From: Pseudoalteromonas sp. SMS1
GTDB taxonomy: Bacteria; Pseudomonadota; Gammaproteobacteria; Enterobacterales; Alteromonadaceae
DNA length: 64,000 bases
Assembly (NCBI RefSeq): GCF_021530565.1
Contig: NZ_JAKGBI010000006.1
Coordinates: forward strand, 62,001-126,000
Reading direction: 5' to 3'
The first letter of the stretch is position 1. The number at the start of each line of letters is the position of its first letter. The notes beneath the pieces were generated by a model. It ran no database searches. It had not been told where the DNA came from and saw only the letters and a list, made by a program, of their open reading frames with translations. This document shows, piece after piece, positions 1 to 9,177 of the stretch. Made by a program: the position numbers and the translations under genes.

Positions 1-30
1 TATCATCAAATTACAATGTGTTAGTTATTG

Positions 31-56
31 GGCCTTGATACAATAACTTCAAGGCC
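31..56 (-). terminator. Inverted repeat downstream of the RNA methyltransferase gene
   Basis: Eight-base perfect arms (GGCCTTGA and TCAAGGCC) enclose a 10-nt loop just past the stop codon of the leftmost gene. There is no clear T-run after the stem on the minus strand, so it is a weak terminator candidate. Confidence 0.35.
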
Positions 57-63
57 TTGGCTT

Positions 64-1290
64 TTATTCTGCGCTGTTTTTTACCAGTCGAGCGCCATAA
101 AATCCATCAAAATTAGAACTAATACCTGGTAATAAGTTCAACTCTTGCTCCAGTGACCAGTTCGGATTATTTACCAAAAATTGTTTTACTTGCTGCTCAT
201 TTTCCGAGGGAAAGATTGAGCAAGTTGCATAGACTAGCTTGCCGCCTACGCGGCACATTTGACTATAGCGCTGCAAAATATCTTGTTGCAATGAGATCAA
301 GTCACATACACTTTGCTCATCCAAATGCCACTTTGCATCTGGATTGCGACGTAACACCCCAGTACCAGAGCAAGGAACATCCAGCAACACCCTGTCAAAC
401 TTCTCTTTTTGACGTTTTATGGTCTTACTACTTTGTATTACGCGGGTTTCAATAACATGAGCCCCCGCCCTTTTGGCACGTTTTTTCAAGGTGTCCAATT
501 TGTGTTGGTGGATATCCAAAGACAATACCCTGCCTTTATTTTTGAGCTGTGCTGCAATATGCAGGCTCTTGCCACCCGCCCCAGCGCACGCATCCACTAC
601 TTTCATACCTGGCGCCAATTCCAATAATGGCACAATCTGTTGGGAGCCAGCATCTTGCATCTCAAATAACCCATCTTGAAAAGCATCGGTACGAAATAAA
701 TAGCCCATTTGCTTTACTTCAAGCGCATCCGATAGTGCATCAACTGGCGACGTTGTAATATTTTGCTTGGACAGTGTTTTGGCGACAGCTTCTCTGTCGG
801 CTTTTAGCCCATTCACACGAATAAAGTTATCAGCACATTGATTAAGTGCCTGCGCTACCACAGGCCAATTTTCACTCAGCTCTCGCTGCGCACGGGCATG
901 TAACCACAGAGGCATGCTCAATTGAATATCCGTTGGGGCATCATCCAGCGCCGCTTTTAAATCTGTTGTATTGAGCGATTCTAATTCTGGATAATCCGGT
1001 ACTTGCCCTTTCTGTAAGCATGTATAGGCTCCCCACAACGCCCAAACATCGTCTCGCGTGCAATCTTGGAGTGTATCTACATCTTCTTGGTGACCAGTTA
1101 CCCACATGAGCATTCTGCTAAAGCGGATCATATTGTAGAGAGTTGTAACAAAATATGCTCTTTGTTCCAATGTCCAACTGCCGTTTGCAGCCAGATGTTG
1201 TTGAATTACTTTATCTGCATAATGCTCTAAAGTAGCGGCCTGTAAGAATGCATTATGCAAGCAATCTAACAATTGACGGGTCACTGTCAC
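64..1290 (-). CDS. RsmB/NOP-family RNA (cytosine-5-)-methyltransferase
   Basis: A 408-residue SAM-dependent RNA m5C methyltransferase of the RsmB/NOP2/Sun family, which methylates a cytosine in rRNA or tRNA. The SAM-binding motif VVDACAGAGGKS lies near residue 230. The motif LLDVPCSGTGVLRRNP holds the conserved Pro-Cys pair, and YATCSIFPSENE holds the catalytic TCS cysteine. The N-terminal ~150 residues are helical and weakly conserved, as in RNA-binding N-termini of the family. The start is a GTG preceded by an AGAGAG-like ribosome-binding site. I cannot assign the exact target: the length is near that of RsmB (C967 of 16S rRNA), but none of the usual rsmB neighbours (fmt, def, trkA) is visible, so no symbol is given. 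Confidence 0.85.
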   Translation of the reverse strand: MTVTRQLLDCLHNAFLQAATLEHYADKVIQQHLAANGSWTLEQRAYFVTTLYNMIRFSRMLMWVTGHQEDVDTLQDCTRDDVWALWGAYTCLQKGQVPDYPELESLNTTDLKAALDDAPTDIQLSMPLWLHARAQRELSENWPVVAQALNQCADNFIRVNGLKADREAVAKTLSKQNITTSPVDALSDALEVKQMGYLFRTDAFQDGLFEMQDAGSQQIVPLLELAPGMKVVDACAGAGGKSLHIAAQLKNKGRVLSLDIHQHKLDTLKKRAKRAGAHVIETRVIQSSKTIKRQKEKFDRVLLDVPCSGTGVLRRNPDAKWHLDEQSVCDLISLQQDILQRYSQMCRVGGKLVYATCSIFPSENEQQVKQFLVNNPNWSLEQELNLLPGISSNFDGFYGARLVKNSAE

Positions 1291-1599
1291 AGCGGTTCTC
1301 TCTTTACAAATTTAAGGCGAGAATTGTAGCGCTTTTCAATATCTGACTCCACTTAATGCCACACTTTTGACTAGATTAAATCACAAAAACTTACATCCTC
1401 CACATTGAGCATATTCTCTTCCTCCCATAGCATGGTTGAAATAATACAAAGATAAGTTAAGTAAGCTTCGCGCTGGGGTAAGTCATTAGGTCACTCTAGG
1501 CAGCTCGCTTTACAGGCTTCGCGCCCAAATAAATGACGAAATAGCGAAACGTGAGGCTTATATTAATTTCAAATCAACAGGATTTTGAGGAGCAGACCC
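1291..1599. other. Intergenic region, divergent
   Basis: This 309-bp gap separates the leftmost methyltransferase (transcribed leftward) from the FG-GAP gene (transcribed rightward). It presumably holds both promoters. I see no RNA gene, repeat family or convincing operator in it. A GAGGAG ribosome-binding site at 1587-1592 belongs to the next gene. Confidence 0.5.
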
Positions 1600-2982
1600 A
1601 TGAAATCAAAATTGCTATTTTCACTCAGCCTTATTATCGCTGCACAACTACAAGCTTCGCCTATGTCGCTAAAGTTGAAAACCAAAAGCCCGTTACAGCT
1701 TACCGATTCTCCCATTGTGTTTGCACTGAATAAAGATACCAAGCAATTAGAGCGCATTGATTTAAGCAATGGACAATCTTCGCTGATCCAAGCTTCAGAA
1801 CAGTCAAAAGGGTTTCATTTTGGCCATGTTGTTAACCATCAAGATGTACAAGCTTTTATCATTGACGACAAAGGGGTTTACCTTGCAACACACAACAACA
1901 CGACGCGTGTAGTTGAGTCAGATAGCCTCCTGACTCGATTACAAGTAGATGATTTTAAGAAAATTGACTTTGTACTAGACGTAAATAATGATGGTCTCAG
2001 TGATATTTATTTACCCGGTTTTACACACAGCGAACTGTATGTGCAACAGCAAGACGGGCAGTTTACAAAGCACCAGTTCAAGTACGCTCTTCCCCTTAGA
2101 TCTAGTAATTACTCAGACAGCATGGAGGTAAGTACTCACTTTTATTCATTACCAACTGTCCATGATTTTGATAAGGATGGCCACGCTGACTTGGTATTTC
2201 GCACCCGCGAAAATGTCTCCGTGTTATACGCAAACAAAACCGGGTTTAATTCCCAAGTCACGCATATTTATTTACCCACCTCTTTTGGTAAAACCACAAA
2301 CAACGCGATACGAACAACCCATGAATTGCTCGATATCAACAAGGACGGTCATTTAGACCTGATCACGAGAACCCGTCCTATCACTGAGGGGATCTCTGGG
2401 TTAGAAGCGAAGATAAACTATGACCTATATTTAGGGCAACCAAAAGGGTTTAACTCTGGTGCCATTAAGCTACCGCATACGATCGGCGCTGGTGGCATTC
2501 GCATCGAGCATGACTTTGATGGCGATGGTTTACTCGATTTACAAACGCTTAGTGTGGATATAGGACTGACCACGATTGCCGCAATGGCACTAGGGGGCGG
2601 AAAAGCGGATGTTGATGTACAAATGCACTTTTTTAAGCAAAACCCTCATACTTTATTTGCTAAACAGCCTAATACTGAGAAAGAAGTCGAATTAGAGATT
2701 GATATGAAGCGTTCAATGCGCGGTATTCCATTTTACACCGGTGACTTAAATGGCGACAACAAACAGGATATCGTTTTTAAATCAGGGGATAAAACACTTA
2801 ACATTTATTACGGCACGAGTGAGAATCTACTCAACAAAACGCGCAAAAAAATAAGTCGACAGCTACCAGAAAATGCCAATGATATTGTGCTGGTGGACGT
2901 TGATGGCAATGGTAAGGAAGACTTTATCTTTAAATACGCCGATGACAAAGGCCAAGCACGACTAGAAACCTTACTCAACTAA
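1600..2982 (+). CDS. Secreted FG-GAP/VCBS repeat protein with calcium-loop motifs
   Basis: A 460-residue exported protein. The signal peptide is MKSKLLFSLSLIIAAQLQAS. I chose the ATG at 1600 because GAGGAG sits 8 bases upstream; the reading frame can be extended to a TTG at 1585. The body repeats FG-GAP/VCBS blades, each with a DxDxDG-type calcium-binding loop: DVNNDGLSDI, DFDKDGHADL, DINKDGHLDL, DFDGDGLLDL, DLNGDNKQDI and DVDGNGKEDF. These folds form beta-propellers resembling the integrin alpha-chain head and usually act in binding at the cell surface or in the periplasm. No catalytic domain is visible. It is monocistronic, with a terminator immediately downstream. The specific ligand is unknown. 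Confidence 0.75.
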   Translation: MKSKLLFSLSLIIAAQLQASPMSLKLKTKSPLQLTDSPIVFALNKDTKQLERIDLSNGQSSLIQASEQSKGFHFGHVVNHQDVQAFIIDDKGVYLATHNNTTRVVESDSLLTRLQVDDFKKIDFVLDVNNDGLSDIYLPGFTHSELYVQQQDGQFTKHQFKYALPLRSSNYSDSMEVSTHFYSLPTVHDFDKDGHADLVFRTRENVSVLYANKTGFNSQVTHIYLPTSFGKTTNNAIRTTHELLDINKDGHLDLITRTRPITEGISGLEAKINYDLYLGQPKGFNSGAIKLPHTIGAGGIRIEHDFDGDGLLDLQTLSVDIGLTTIAAMALGGGKADVDVQMHFFKQNPHTLFAKQPNTEKEVELEIDMKRSMRGIPFYTGDLNGDNKQDIVFKSGDKTLNIYYGTSENLLNKTRKKISRQLPENANDIVLVDVDGNGKEDFIFKYADDKGQARLETLLN

Positions 2983-2995
2983 GCTGCTGTTGAAA

Positions 2996-3028
2996 GGACT
3001 AAATAGTATTTAGTCCATTGATTTTTTG
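2996..3028 (+). terminator. Rho-independent terminator after the FG-GAP gene
   Basis: Perfect 9-bp arms GGACTAAAT and ATTTAGTCC with a 3-nt loop are followed, after four bases, by an ATTTTTTG tract. It sits 14 bases after the stop codon. Confidence 0.75.
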
Positions 3029-3128
3029 TATGCTATTTTTCATAATCCATTGATTTAAGTTCAAAATATGTACAACCCGCTGTATAGTGCCGTCTTCAGG
3101 AAATATTAACTGATAAAGGAACTATACA

Positions 3129-4484
3129 ATGAAACCAAAATACAACGGGCTATTTTTAGCCACATTGACCGCATTACATCTGACTGGCTGTGGTGGAAGT
3201 AGTGGCAATAGCGCGCCAATCACTGAGGAGAGGCCAGATCCAGCCCCTATTGTATTTTCGCATCTGTCGATAAAAGCGATGGAGCAGAACAAATGTGGAA
3301 ATTTACCAGTGATGGCGAATGTGGTTTTTCATCAAGATAATGGCACATTCATTTCCAGCCAAATGACGCAAGTGGATGGCACGCTGGAATCCGACATTCC
3401 AACGAATGCACAACATGTCTCTTTTGTATACAGTTCAGAAACAGGCACAGGGGAAAAGTTTCTCCAAGTGCAAACCGTGCTCAACATTCAGCATGGCTTT
3501 GAGGCAGATGCAATTGTGTTTAAAAATTACGATACGTGTGGCTGTAATACCATCGATTACGATTTAGAAACACTCCGAGCACAAGTGCCCGACGCTCACC
3601 TTTATGGCGCAAGTGTTGACCCAATCGTCCTAAATACAGCACCTGATTCCGTGTCATTGTGTACTGATGAGCAACAACAGTTATTGTATACGCGATTCGA
3701 AGAGACACGAAAAGGGGCGATACTTGATACATCGACACCAAGTACCATTACTTTGTCTGATGCGCAATTTATGGCTCAAGGCACTGTACTAGATTTTGGC
3801 GATCACACATTTGAACCAAGAGAGCTCATCACACTATCGTCATATTTTGGCAATGCGATGGTATACAATGAGCATGTCAACGAAACACGCTATAACCACA
3901 CCTCATACCAAGATGACAACCGGCTTCTGATATTCAAAGATCTCGATACCATCAGTTATCTGTCAACGACACGGCTAGAAGAAGCAACAGCATTTGGCGT
4001 CTCAGTGAGCACAAACTCCTATGCCATCAACAAGGTCAATGAGGAAGGTCAAGTTGTCGGTGCCCCGCACATTATCAATGACGCAGCGCTTACTCACGGT
4101 TATCAAACTTTAGCAGAATCGTTAGCCAACGAGAGCAGCACTGATGTCGCAGTCATTAACTTCAGTGAGGCTGATCACCGCATCAATGCCGTTACATTGA
4201 CGCTAAACTGGAAAGACGCACAACAGGGTACAGCTCAATGGCAATTCATTACCGATGGCAACGATACAATACCTGATTTAAACTTTGGGGATATTATTCC
4301 GCAAGACAAGGTCACACCATTAAATGTCTCTATGGATGTTACGCTGCTTGCACTCAATACCGAGCTCGAATTTGATGTACTTAGAGAAGTGATGATTGAA
4401 GTCCAAGAAAGCTTCGAAAAGCGAGTCGAGTCACAACTTTATGATGGTGCAGCCATTTTTACAATCACGGCTAAACCCCTGTAA
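3129..4484 (+). CDS. Lipoprotein of unknown function
   Basis: A 451-residue lipoprotein. The signal peptide ends in the lipobox LTGC, with the lipidated cysteine at residue 21, followed by a GGSSGNS linker. The +2 residue is glycine, which fits outer-membrane sorting. The mature part is rich in beta-strand-like segments and contains a compact Cys motif, TCGCN, near residue 140. I do not recognise the family. It has its own ribosome-binding site (AAGGAAC) and converges on the chitinase gene, with a shared hairpin between them. Confidence 0.7.
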   Translation: MKPKYNGLFLATLTALHLTGCGGSSGNSAPITEERPDPAPIVFSHLSIKAMEQNKCGNLPVMANVVFHQDNGTFISSQMTQVDGTLESDIPTNAQHVSFVYSSETGTGEKFLQVQTVLNIQHGFEADAIVFKNYDTCGCNTIDYDLETLRAQVPDAHLYGASVDPIVLNTAPDSVSLCTDEQQQLLYTRFEETRKGAILDTSTPSTITLSDAQFMAQGTVLDFGDHTFEPRELITLSSYFGNAMVYNEHVNETRYNHTSYQDDNRLLIFKDLDTISYLSTTRLEEATAFGVSVSTNSYAINKVNEEGQVVGAPHIINDAALTHGYQTLAESLANESSTDVAVINFSEADHRINAVTLTLNWKDAQQGTAQWQFITDGNDTIPDLNFGDIIPQDKVTPLNVSMDVTLLALNTELEFDVLREVMIEVQESFEKRVESQLYDGAAIFTITAKPL

Positions 4485-4519
4485 AGCAGGAAGGGGAGCC
4501 CGACGGCTTCCCCTGCTTT
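4483..4519. terminator. Bidirectional terminator between lipoprotein and chitinase genes
   Basis: An imperfect long hairpin has an outer stem AAAGCA/TGCTTT and an inner stem GGGGA..GCC/GGC..TCCCC around a CGAC loop. It lies exactly between two convergent stop codons. Confidence 0.6.
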
Positions 4520-4523
4520 CTCA

Positions 4524-5993
4524 CTATGGCAATAATTTCCAAGGGCCATTCTGATTGGTGGGACTTGGTGTGTTTCCTTGCGTCCACCATTTCGCCTCAT
4601 AAATGCGACCTTCGTGGCTTGCCTTATCACCTTTAAGGTAAACTTTTGCAGCGTCCCATGCTTTAACGCCACCAACTGGCGGTTTGTCATCAACAGGCGG
4701 GAGAGTATCCACAGCGGTCACACTCGGCCACCCAGTGTGTGACTCATAGAAATTCGTGACACACTTTTCATAGTCACCTGGGACTAAAGCTGAGTAGGCA
4801 GTTTGATAGCCCACTAGCTTACACTCAAATGAGTGACCACCCGGTCTGTCTGAATAATGAGCCCAATTCGCTTCCCAGTTTGTATATAAAACACCACTTG
4901 CGCCATCCAAATTCAAGCTACCAAATGGCGTTTGCTGCCAGCACGTATTTTCTTCATCAGATTCAATGGGGATATTGTAGTAATGAGACAGTCCTTCCCA
5001 GTAACGAATACGGTTTACTGGTTGTCCTTTATTACGATTATGCTCACCACATTCAATCCCACCATTAATGACATTAATGGTTGTACCAAAGCCATAACCA
5101 ATTCCCGCATTTAGCTCTACTTGAGAGGGCACCCAAGTTCTATCAATGACATGCAGCATTGCAGGCTTCGGTGCTTGTGGCGTTAAGAAAAACCATATCG
5201 CAGAAGCTAAATTTAACCAAGAGTCTGCAACGCGCCCAGGATCGTTCAGTAGCACAGTTGCGTCGCCATCAAACATTACTTCTGAGAACATGCCGTAGTT
5301 GAAGTGATATGAAAGTTGCTTTGCACCTCGGCCAAAATAACCTTGGCCCGCACCGCAGGGCCAACGACGGTTTTGCCAGTCATTCTGACCACACCCAGTT
5401 CGGTAGCCGCCTTGACCTTCGGACCAACCCATTTCTCGAACGTGAACTAATGCTTGTTGCCACTCCTCCAATCCATTGGGGTTATCTGAGGTATTATCTT
5501 TCGAAATATGCCCCCCTGTCTCTTGAGCAAAATGTGCAAAGGCAGTCACGATTGATTTTTTACAAATCGCATCTGAATTACGGCCATCGGTGTAGGTACC
5601 GCAAAAGGCAGGAAACTTACCTATCGCGCGAAGAAAGCGTGTGTAGGTGTACTCTGGCGCAGCCATTTGCGTGAGGAAGTCCCATTGTGCCTGACCAAAT
5701 ACACGCTCGACGCGTTTAACATTCTCTGGGTTAGCCGCTGCACCTGGTACAATCGCCTCTACGATTGCATTGCTGCGAGTTTCAAGCGCTTTTGACCAAA
5801 TCGCATACATAGGATCAGCAGTCAGCGCATCTTCAGCAGCTTTTAAGTCAACACGAGATACCACGTATCCGTTCGGGTTGTTTGGGTCTGGCTGTACATT
5901 CATGGCTTGAGCGAATGTGCTAGCACATAAAACAGGCGCGCATAACAACGCCAATTTGGCGATTTTGCCTACCTTAGCATTTGAAATATTCAT
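4524..5993 (-). CDS. Secreted GH19 chitinase with C-terminal chitin-binding module
   Basis: A 489-residue exported endochitinase. A signal peptide of about 30 residues (ends TFAQA) precedes a glycoside hydrolase family 19 catalytic domain. The general-acid motif AHFAQETGGH puts the catalytic Glu at about residue 158. The family signature GRGAKQLSYHFNYG follows, and the last ~45 residues (AWDAAKVYLKGDKASHEGRIYEA) match a CBM5/12-type module with conserved Trp and Tyr. A Pro-rich linker (LPPVDDKPPVGG) joins them. GH19 enzymes cleave beta-1,4-GlcNAc polymers by inversion. The role is probably degradation of chitin from plankton or crustaceans. The gene is monocistronic and diverges from the GNAT gene. 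Confidence 0.92.
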   Translation of the reverse strand: MNISNAKVGKIAKLALLCAPVLCASTFAQAMNVQPDPNNPNGYVVSRVDLKAAEDALTADPMYAIWSKALETRSNAIVEAIVPGAAANPENVKRVERVFGQAQWDFLTQMAAPEYTYTRFLRAIGKFPAFCGTYTDGRNSDAICKKSIVTAFAHFAQETGGHISKDNTSDNPNGLEEWQQALVHVREMGWSEGQGGYRTGCGQNDWQNRRWPCGAGQGYFGRGAKQLSYHFNYGMFSEVMFDGDATVLLNDPGRVADSWLNLASAIWFFLTPQAPKPAMLHVIDRTWVPSQVELNAGIGYGFGTTINVINGGIECGEHNRNKGQPVNRIRYWEGLSHYYNIPIESDEENTCWQQTPFGSLNLDGASGVLYTNWEANWAHYSDRPGGHSFECKLVGYQTAYSALVPGDYEKCVTNFYESHTGWPSVTAVDTLPPVDDKPPVGGVKAWDAAKVYLKGDKASHEGRIYEAKWWTQGNTPSPTNQNGPWKLLP

Positions 5994-6125
5994 AATTTAC
6001 CTTTACATGTTGTTGAAATTATTGAATTTGAAAGTCAATTTTTATCGTATTTTGTCACCAACAAAACAAATTCTGCTGGCTTTTAAATTGATGAACATCA
6101 AAAATCATCAATTTAACAAATATTA

Positions 6126-6149
6126 CACATTGACATCGCTGTCAATGTG
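6126..6149. promoter_or_regulatory. 10-bp perfect inverted repeat upstream of chitinase
   Basis: CACATTGACA and TGTCAATGTG are perfect 10-bp arms around TCGC, in the AT-rich divergent region about 135 bp upstream of the chitinase start and 95 bp upstream of the GNAT start. The symmetry suggests a dimeric regulator site. There is no T-run, so a terminator is less likely. Confidence 0.3.
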
Positions 6150-6243
6150 AATTACCTAATTTTTAAACACATGGAAACTTGATTCCTATAAATTGTGCTG
6201 CAAAATAAGTAAATATTATGAATAAAAAGAACAAGCTACCGTC

Positions 6244-6804
6244 ATGGGCATAGAACAACTAGAAGCACAACATTTTTGCCAAGTAATTCAGTTAGGAAAC
6301 TTAGTACACGGTGAAAATTATCTTGATGAAGATAAACTGAAAAAAATTTATCGGATGGGCCTTAAAAATGGATTGAACGCTTCATTCGTGGCACTGAATG
6401 AGCAAGACCAAGTAATTGGATTCAGGCTGACATACTGTGCTGGTCAATGGCCAATTGACAAATGGTGTACCCCGCAAAGTTGGCCTGTAAGTCGCGAGGA
6501 CATGGCGTACTTTAAGTGCATTGCGATACACCCAAGTGCCCAAGGTCAAGGAATTGGACCACAGCTATTAGATGCATCTGTGCAGATATTAAAACGCCAA
6601 GGTGCCAAAGCTGGCATCGCGCACTTGTGGAAACAAAGCCCTGGAAATGGAGCGGTAAAATACTTCACTAAGGCAGGGGGAACTTTAATTAAGTTGCATG
6701 ATGATAGGTGGCTAGAAAACTGTATCAATGATGGATATGAATGCACTATCTGTGGCAATGAATGTCACTGCCAAGCAGCTGAAATGGTGTTGGTAATATC
6801 ATGA
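6244..6804 (+). CDS. GNAT acetyltransferase with Cys-rich C-terminal tail
   Basis: A 186-residue GCN5-related N-acetyltransferase. The acetyl-CoA pyrophosphate-binding segment is IHPSAQGQGIGPQLLD at about residues 98-113, after the beta4 strand YFKCIAI. The C-terminus is unusual: CTICGNECHCQAAEM supplies four cysteines and one histidine in a CxxCxxxCxC arrangement that could hold a metal ion. The stop codon overlaps the start of the next gene by four bases (ATGA), so the two are probably translated together. The substrate is unknown; coupling to an amine-oxidase-like flavoprotein suggests an amine or amino acid. The start has only a weak ribosome-binding site. Confidence 0.8.
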   Translation: MGIEQLEAQHFCQVIQLGNLVHGENYLDEDKLKKIYRMGLKNGLNASFVALNEQDQVIGFRLTYCAGQWPIDKWCTPQSWPVSREDMAYFKCIAIHPSAQGQGIGPQLLDASVQILKRQGAKAGIAHLWKQSPGNGAVKYFTKAGGTLIKLHDDRWLENCINDGYECTICGNECHCQAAEMVLVIS

Positions 6805-8138
6805 GTACCTATGACCCACTCTACCAGGCACATTGCCAAGGTGAAGCGTTTGCATCGAGTTACTGGGCAAGCACCTGCCAATTAGAAAAGCCTATGGCGC
6901 CTCCTCAGCGAGACCACACGTATGATGTGATTGTGATCGGTGGCGGTTTCACAGGATTACTGAGTGCATTCTATCTTGCTACAGAGTTCAATCAAAAAGT
7001 GTGTATTTTAGAGGCTAATCAGGTAGGGTTCGGTGCCAGCGCTCGTAATGCGGGATTTGCACTCCCCTCATCTGGTCGACTAAGTGCTTTACAAATGGGT
7101 AAAAAATGGGGCGTAGAGATTGCGCAACAGATATATCATGAGTACCAAACTGCTGTCAGTCGCGTCGCTGAACTAATAGATCAACATGACATTGAGTGTG
7201 ATAAACAGGAACAGGGCTATATAAAAATAGCGCACTCACATAATGCTGCTAAGGGATTGCTGAGCGGTCTCGAATACAGTCAAAATGTCCTAAACGACAA
7301 CCACCTCTCATTCATTCACAACGACGAATTACAGGCTAATTATATCAATACGCCCAACAGCTTTGGCGCAGTCAGGACAACACATGGTTTTGGGCTCAAC
7401 CCCCTAAAACTAGTGCGCTCGTATAAATCATTAGTGCAGCAGGTTGGCGTCGACTTGTACGAACAAAGCTTGGCGCAACAGCTCGTAAAAAAAGGTCAAG
7501 CCTATCGTGTTAAGGTTAACGATATACACATCACTGCTAAAAAAGTGATCATTGCAGGCAATGCCTATAATAACAGGCAAATTCATCACCACTTAAACAA
7601 TCGCTACCTGCCAATATTAAGCAGTATTCTTGTGACACGTCCATTGTCCACAGATGAACTCATTGCGACCGGACTTAAAACTCATCAAGTCATGATGGAT
7701 ACCCGCACGTTAAAATATTATTACCGATTACTGCCAGATAATCGCTTACTGTTTGGGGGGCGTGGCGCAGTATTTGGGAAAGATCAAGCCAAGCTTAAGT
7801 ATCGGCATCACTTAGAGGCAGCCCTAAAACATAGCTTTCCAGCACTGCAAAATTGCCACAGTGAATACCATTGGCATGGTTATATTGCTGCTGCGCTAGA
7901 CGACCACCCGCATATATATTGTGAAGATAATTTAGCTTATGCCATCGGATATTGTGGCTCTGGCGTCGCATTTAGTGCACAAGCAGCATACCGACTAGCG
8001 CAAATGGTGTCAGGACAACCAGTTCCCAAATTGCCCATCTACCAAACACCTGCACCAAAGTTTCCCTTTGCCACACTCAGTAGATTGGGTCAGTACGGCT
8101 TTTATAACCTCGCGATTTTAAAAGACAGGCTTTACTAA
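6801..8138 (+). CDS. FAD-dependent oxidoreductase (DAO family, PuuB-like)
   Basis: A 445-residue flavoprotein. The ADP-binding fold YDVIVIGGGFTGLLSAFYLA begins at about residue 40 after a short lead typical of gamma-glutamylputrescine oxidase-like proteins. ASARNAGFALPS follows, and the C-terminal FAD-contact motif is GYCGSGVAFSAQAA. DAO-family enzymes oxidise secondary or primary amines to imines with O2, releasing H2O2 or passing electrons on. It overlaps the GNAT gene by four bases, which implies translational coupling and a joint pathway. The exact amine is not determined by sequence. Confidence 0.85.
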   Translation: MSTYDPLYQAHCQGEAFASSYWASTCQLEKPMAPPQRDHTYDVIVIGGGFTGLLSAFYLATEFNQKVCILEANQVGFGASARNAGFALPSSGRLSALQMGKKWGVEIAQQIYHEYQTAVSRVAELIDQHDIECDKQEQGYIKIAHSHNAAKGLLSGLEYSQNVLNDNHLSFIHNDELQANYINTPNSFGAVRTTHGFGLNPLKLVRSYKSLVQQVGVDLYEQSLAQQLVKKGQAYRVKVNDIHITAKKVIIAGNAYNNRQIHHHLNNRYLPILSSILVTRPLSTDELIATGLKTHQVMMDTRTLKYYYRLLPDNRLLFGGRGAVFGKDQAKLKYRHHLEAALKHSFPALQNCHSEYHWHGYIAAALDDHPHIYCEDNLAYAIGYCGSGVAFSAQAAYRLAQMVSGQPVPKLPIYQTPAPKFPFATLSRLGQYGFYNLAILKDRLY

Positions 8139-8232
8139 CTCAAGACGAACAAAAAATACACAAAAGATACATGTTATCTCAACATTAGACGCGTTAAATG
8201 GACTTGAAACAACTATTAACTAAGGACAAGAA

Positions 8233-8637
8233 ATGAAAAAGATGATTGTTTTAGGGCTACTTGCTGGCCTTTCGAGCGTTGCGTCTGCACAAACTATCAA
8301 CCTTGAAAATGTAGACAATGGTTCGGTTGCGTTTGAAAAAGCAGAAGTCACCATTGCTGCCAATCAGGGTGTATTCGCGTCAAGTGCCGTGACTTATTAT
8401 AGCCCACGTGTCTGGGTCAATGGCCGTCTACAAAAATTCTTTGTTGGCCCTACAAATGGTAACCAATTTTGTGAAGAACGTGGTCACAACCAAGAAATCA
8501 GCGGCAGTACCATCACGTGCGGTGAAGATGAGTCATCTTACGCAAACTATGACTGGTATGGTAAGTCTTGGGTTTATAAAGACACTGGCAGCAAGAACCA
8601 GTGTTACCAACTATATGCAACTATTAAGTGTCAGTAA
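8233..8637 (+). CDS. Small secreted Cys-containing protein, unknown
   Basis: A 134-residue protein with a clear signal peptide (MKKMIVLGLLAGLSSVASAQ). The mature part of about 114 residues has four cysteines (FCEERG, ITCGED, NQCYQ, IKCQ), probably forming two disulfides in the periplasm or outside the cell. Tyr, Trp and Asn are frequent (NYDWYGKSWVYKD). I do not recognise the family. A ribosome-binding site (AAGGACAAG) precedes it and a strong terminator follows, so it is monocistronic. Confidence 0.7.
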   Translation: MKKMIVLGLLAGLSSVASAQTINLENVDNGSVAFEKAEVTIAANQGVFASSAVTYYSPRVWVNGRLQKFFVGPTNGNQFCEERGHNQEISGSTITCGEDESSYANYDWYGKSWVYKDTGSKNQCYQLYATIKCQ

Positions 8638-8655
8638 TATAAACACTTAATTTGG

Positions 8656-8683
8656 GCCCACTTTCAATGCAGTGGGCTTTTTT
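8656..8683 (+). terminator. Rho-independent terminator
   Basis: The stem GCCCACT/AGTGGGC with an 8-nt loop is followed directly by six T residues, 18 bases after the stop of the small secreted protein. Confidence 0.9.
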
Positions 8684-8733
8684 ATATCAATATTAGTCGC
8701 ACTAATCCCGCTTAAAGTGCCAATATAAACCAC

Positions 8734-8985
8734 TTATATTGTGGATTCAGTCTTTTTAATCAGACCAAATAGCTCGTCTTTTAAGTGCACACGCTCCATT
8801 TTTTTGGCGTCTAAGTATTCATCCGTTGTATTCTCAACACCGTCTTCTATTCTTCGAACCTCTCTATCCAAGTCATTGTACTTATTAAATAGTTTTGCAA
8901 AATGATTGTCATTCATTTTGAGATGTCGAATAGTGTGATGATGATCTGGGAATTCATGTAATAGGTCATGTTTTTCAATGCTCAT
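8734..8985 (-). CDS. DUF465/YdcH-family protein
   Basis: An 83-residue helical protein of the YdcH (DUF465) family. The family pattern is visible in the His-rich start (HEFPDHHHTIRHLK), the central NDNHFAKLFNKYNDLDREVRRIE and the C-terminal LKDELFGLIKK. Members are small cytoplasmic alpha-hairpin proteins without a settled function. AAGGA lies 8 bases upstream of the ATG. It stands alone. Confidence 0.85.
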   Translation of the reverse strand: MSIEKHDLLHEFPDHHHTIRHLKMNDNHFAKLFNKYNDLDREVRRIEDGVENTTDEYLDAKKMERVHLKDELFGLIKKTESTI

Positions 8986-9177
8986 GAGAGTATCCTTTTG
9001 AAGTATTTATTGGTCTACCCTCATTATTCCAACAAGCCTAAAAAGACTTTTGATCTAAATCACATATTACGGCACAATTTATGTACAACCCAATATCTTT
9101 GATCTGTATTAAATCAGAGCTTACTCAACATCAACTCTGGCTGTGCTAAATATCAAGCAACACGACAATACTCATCA

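Noticed and set aside
539..541. EVL in place of EAL as evidence of an inactive phosphodiesterase (residues 539-541 of the 21747-24023 product)
   Set aside because: The Glu and Leu are kept, and the other catalytic segments (DDFG, AEGVE, ELEIAER) are intact; Val at this position does not by itself mean loss of activity. Coordinates here are residue numbers.
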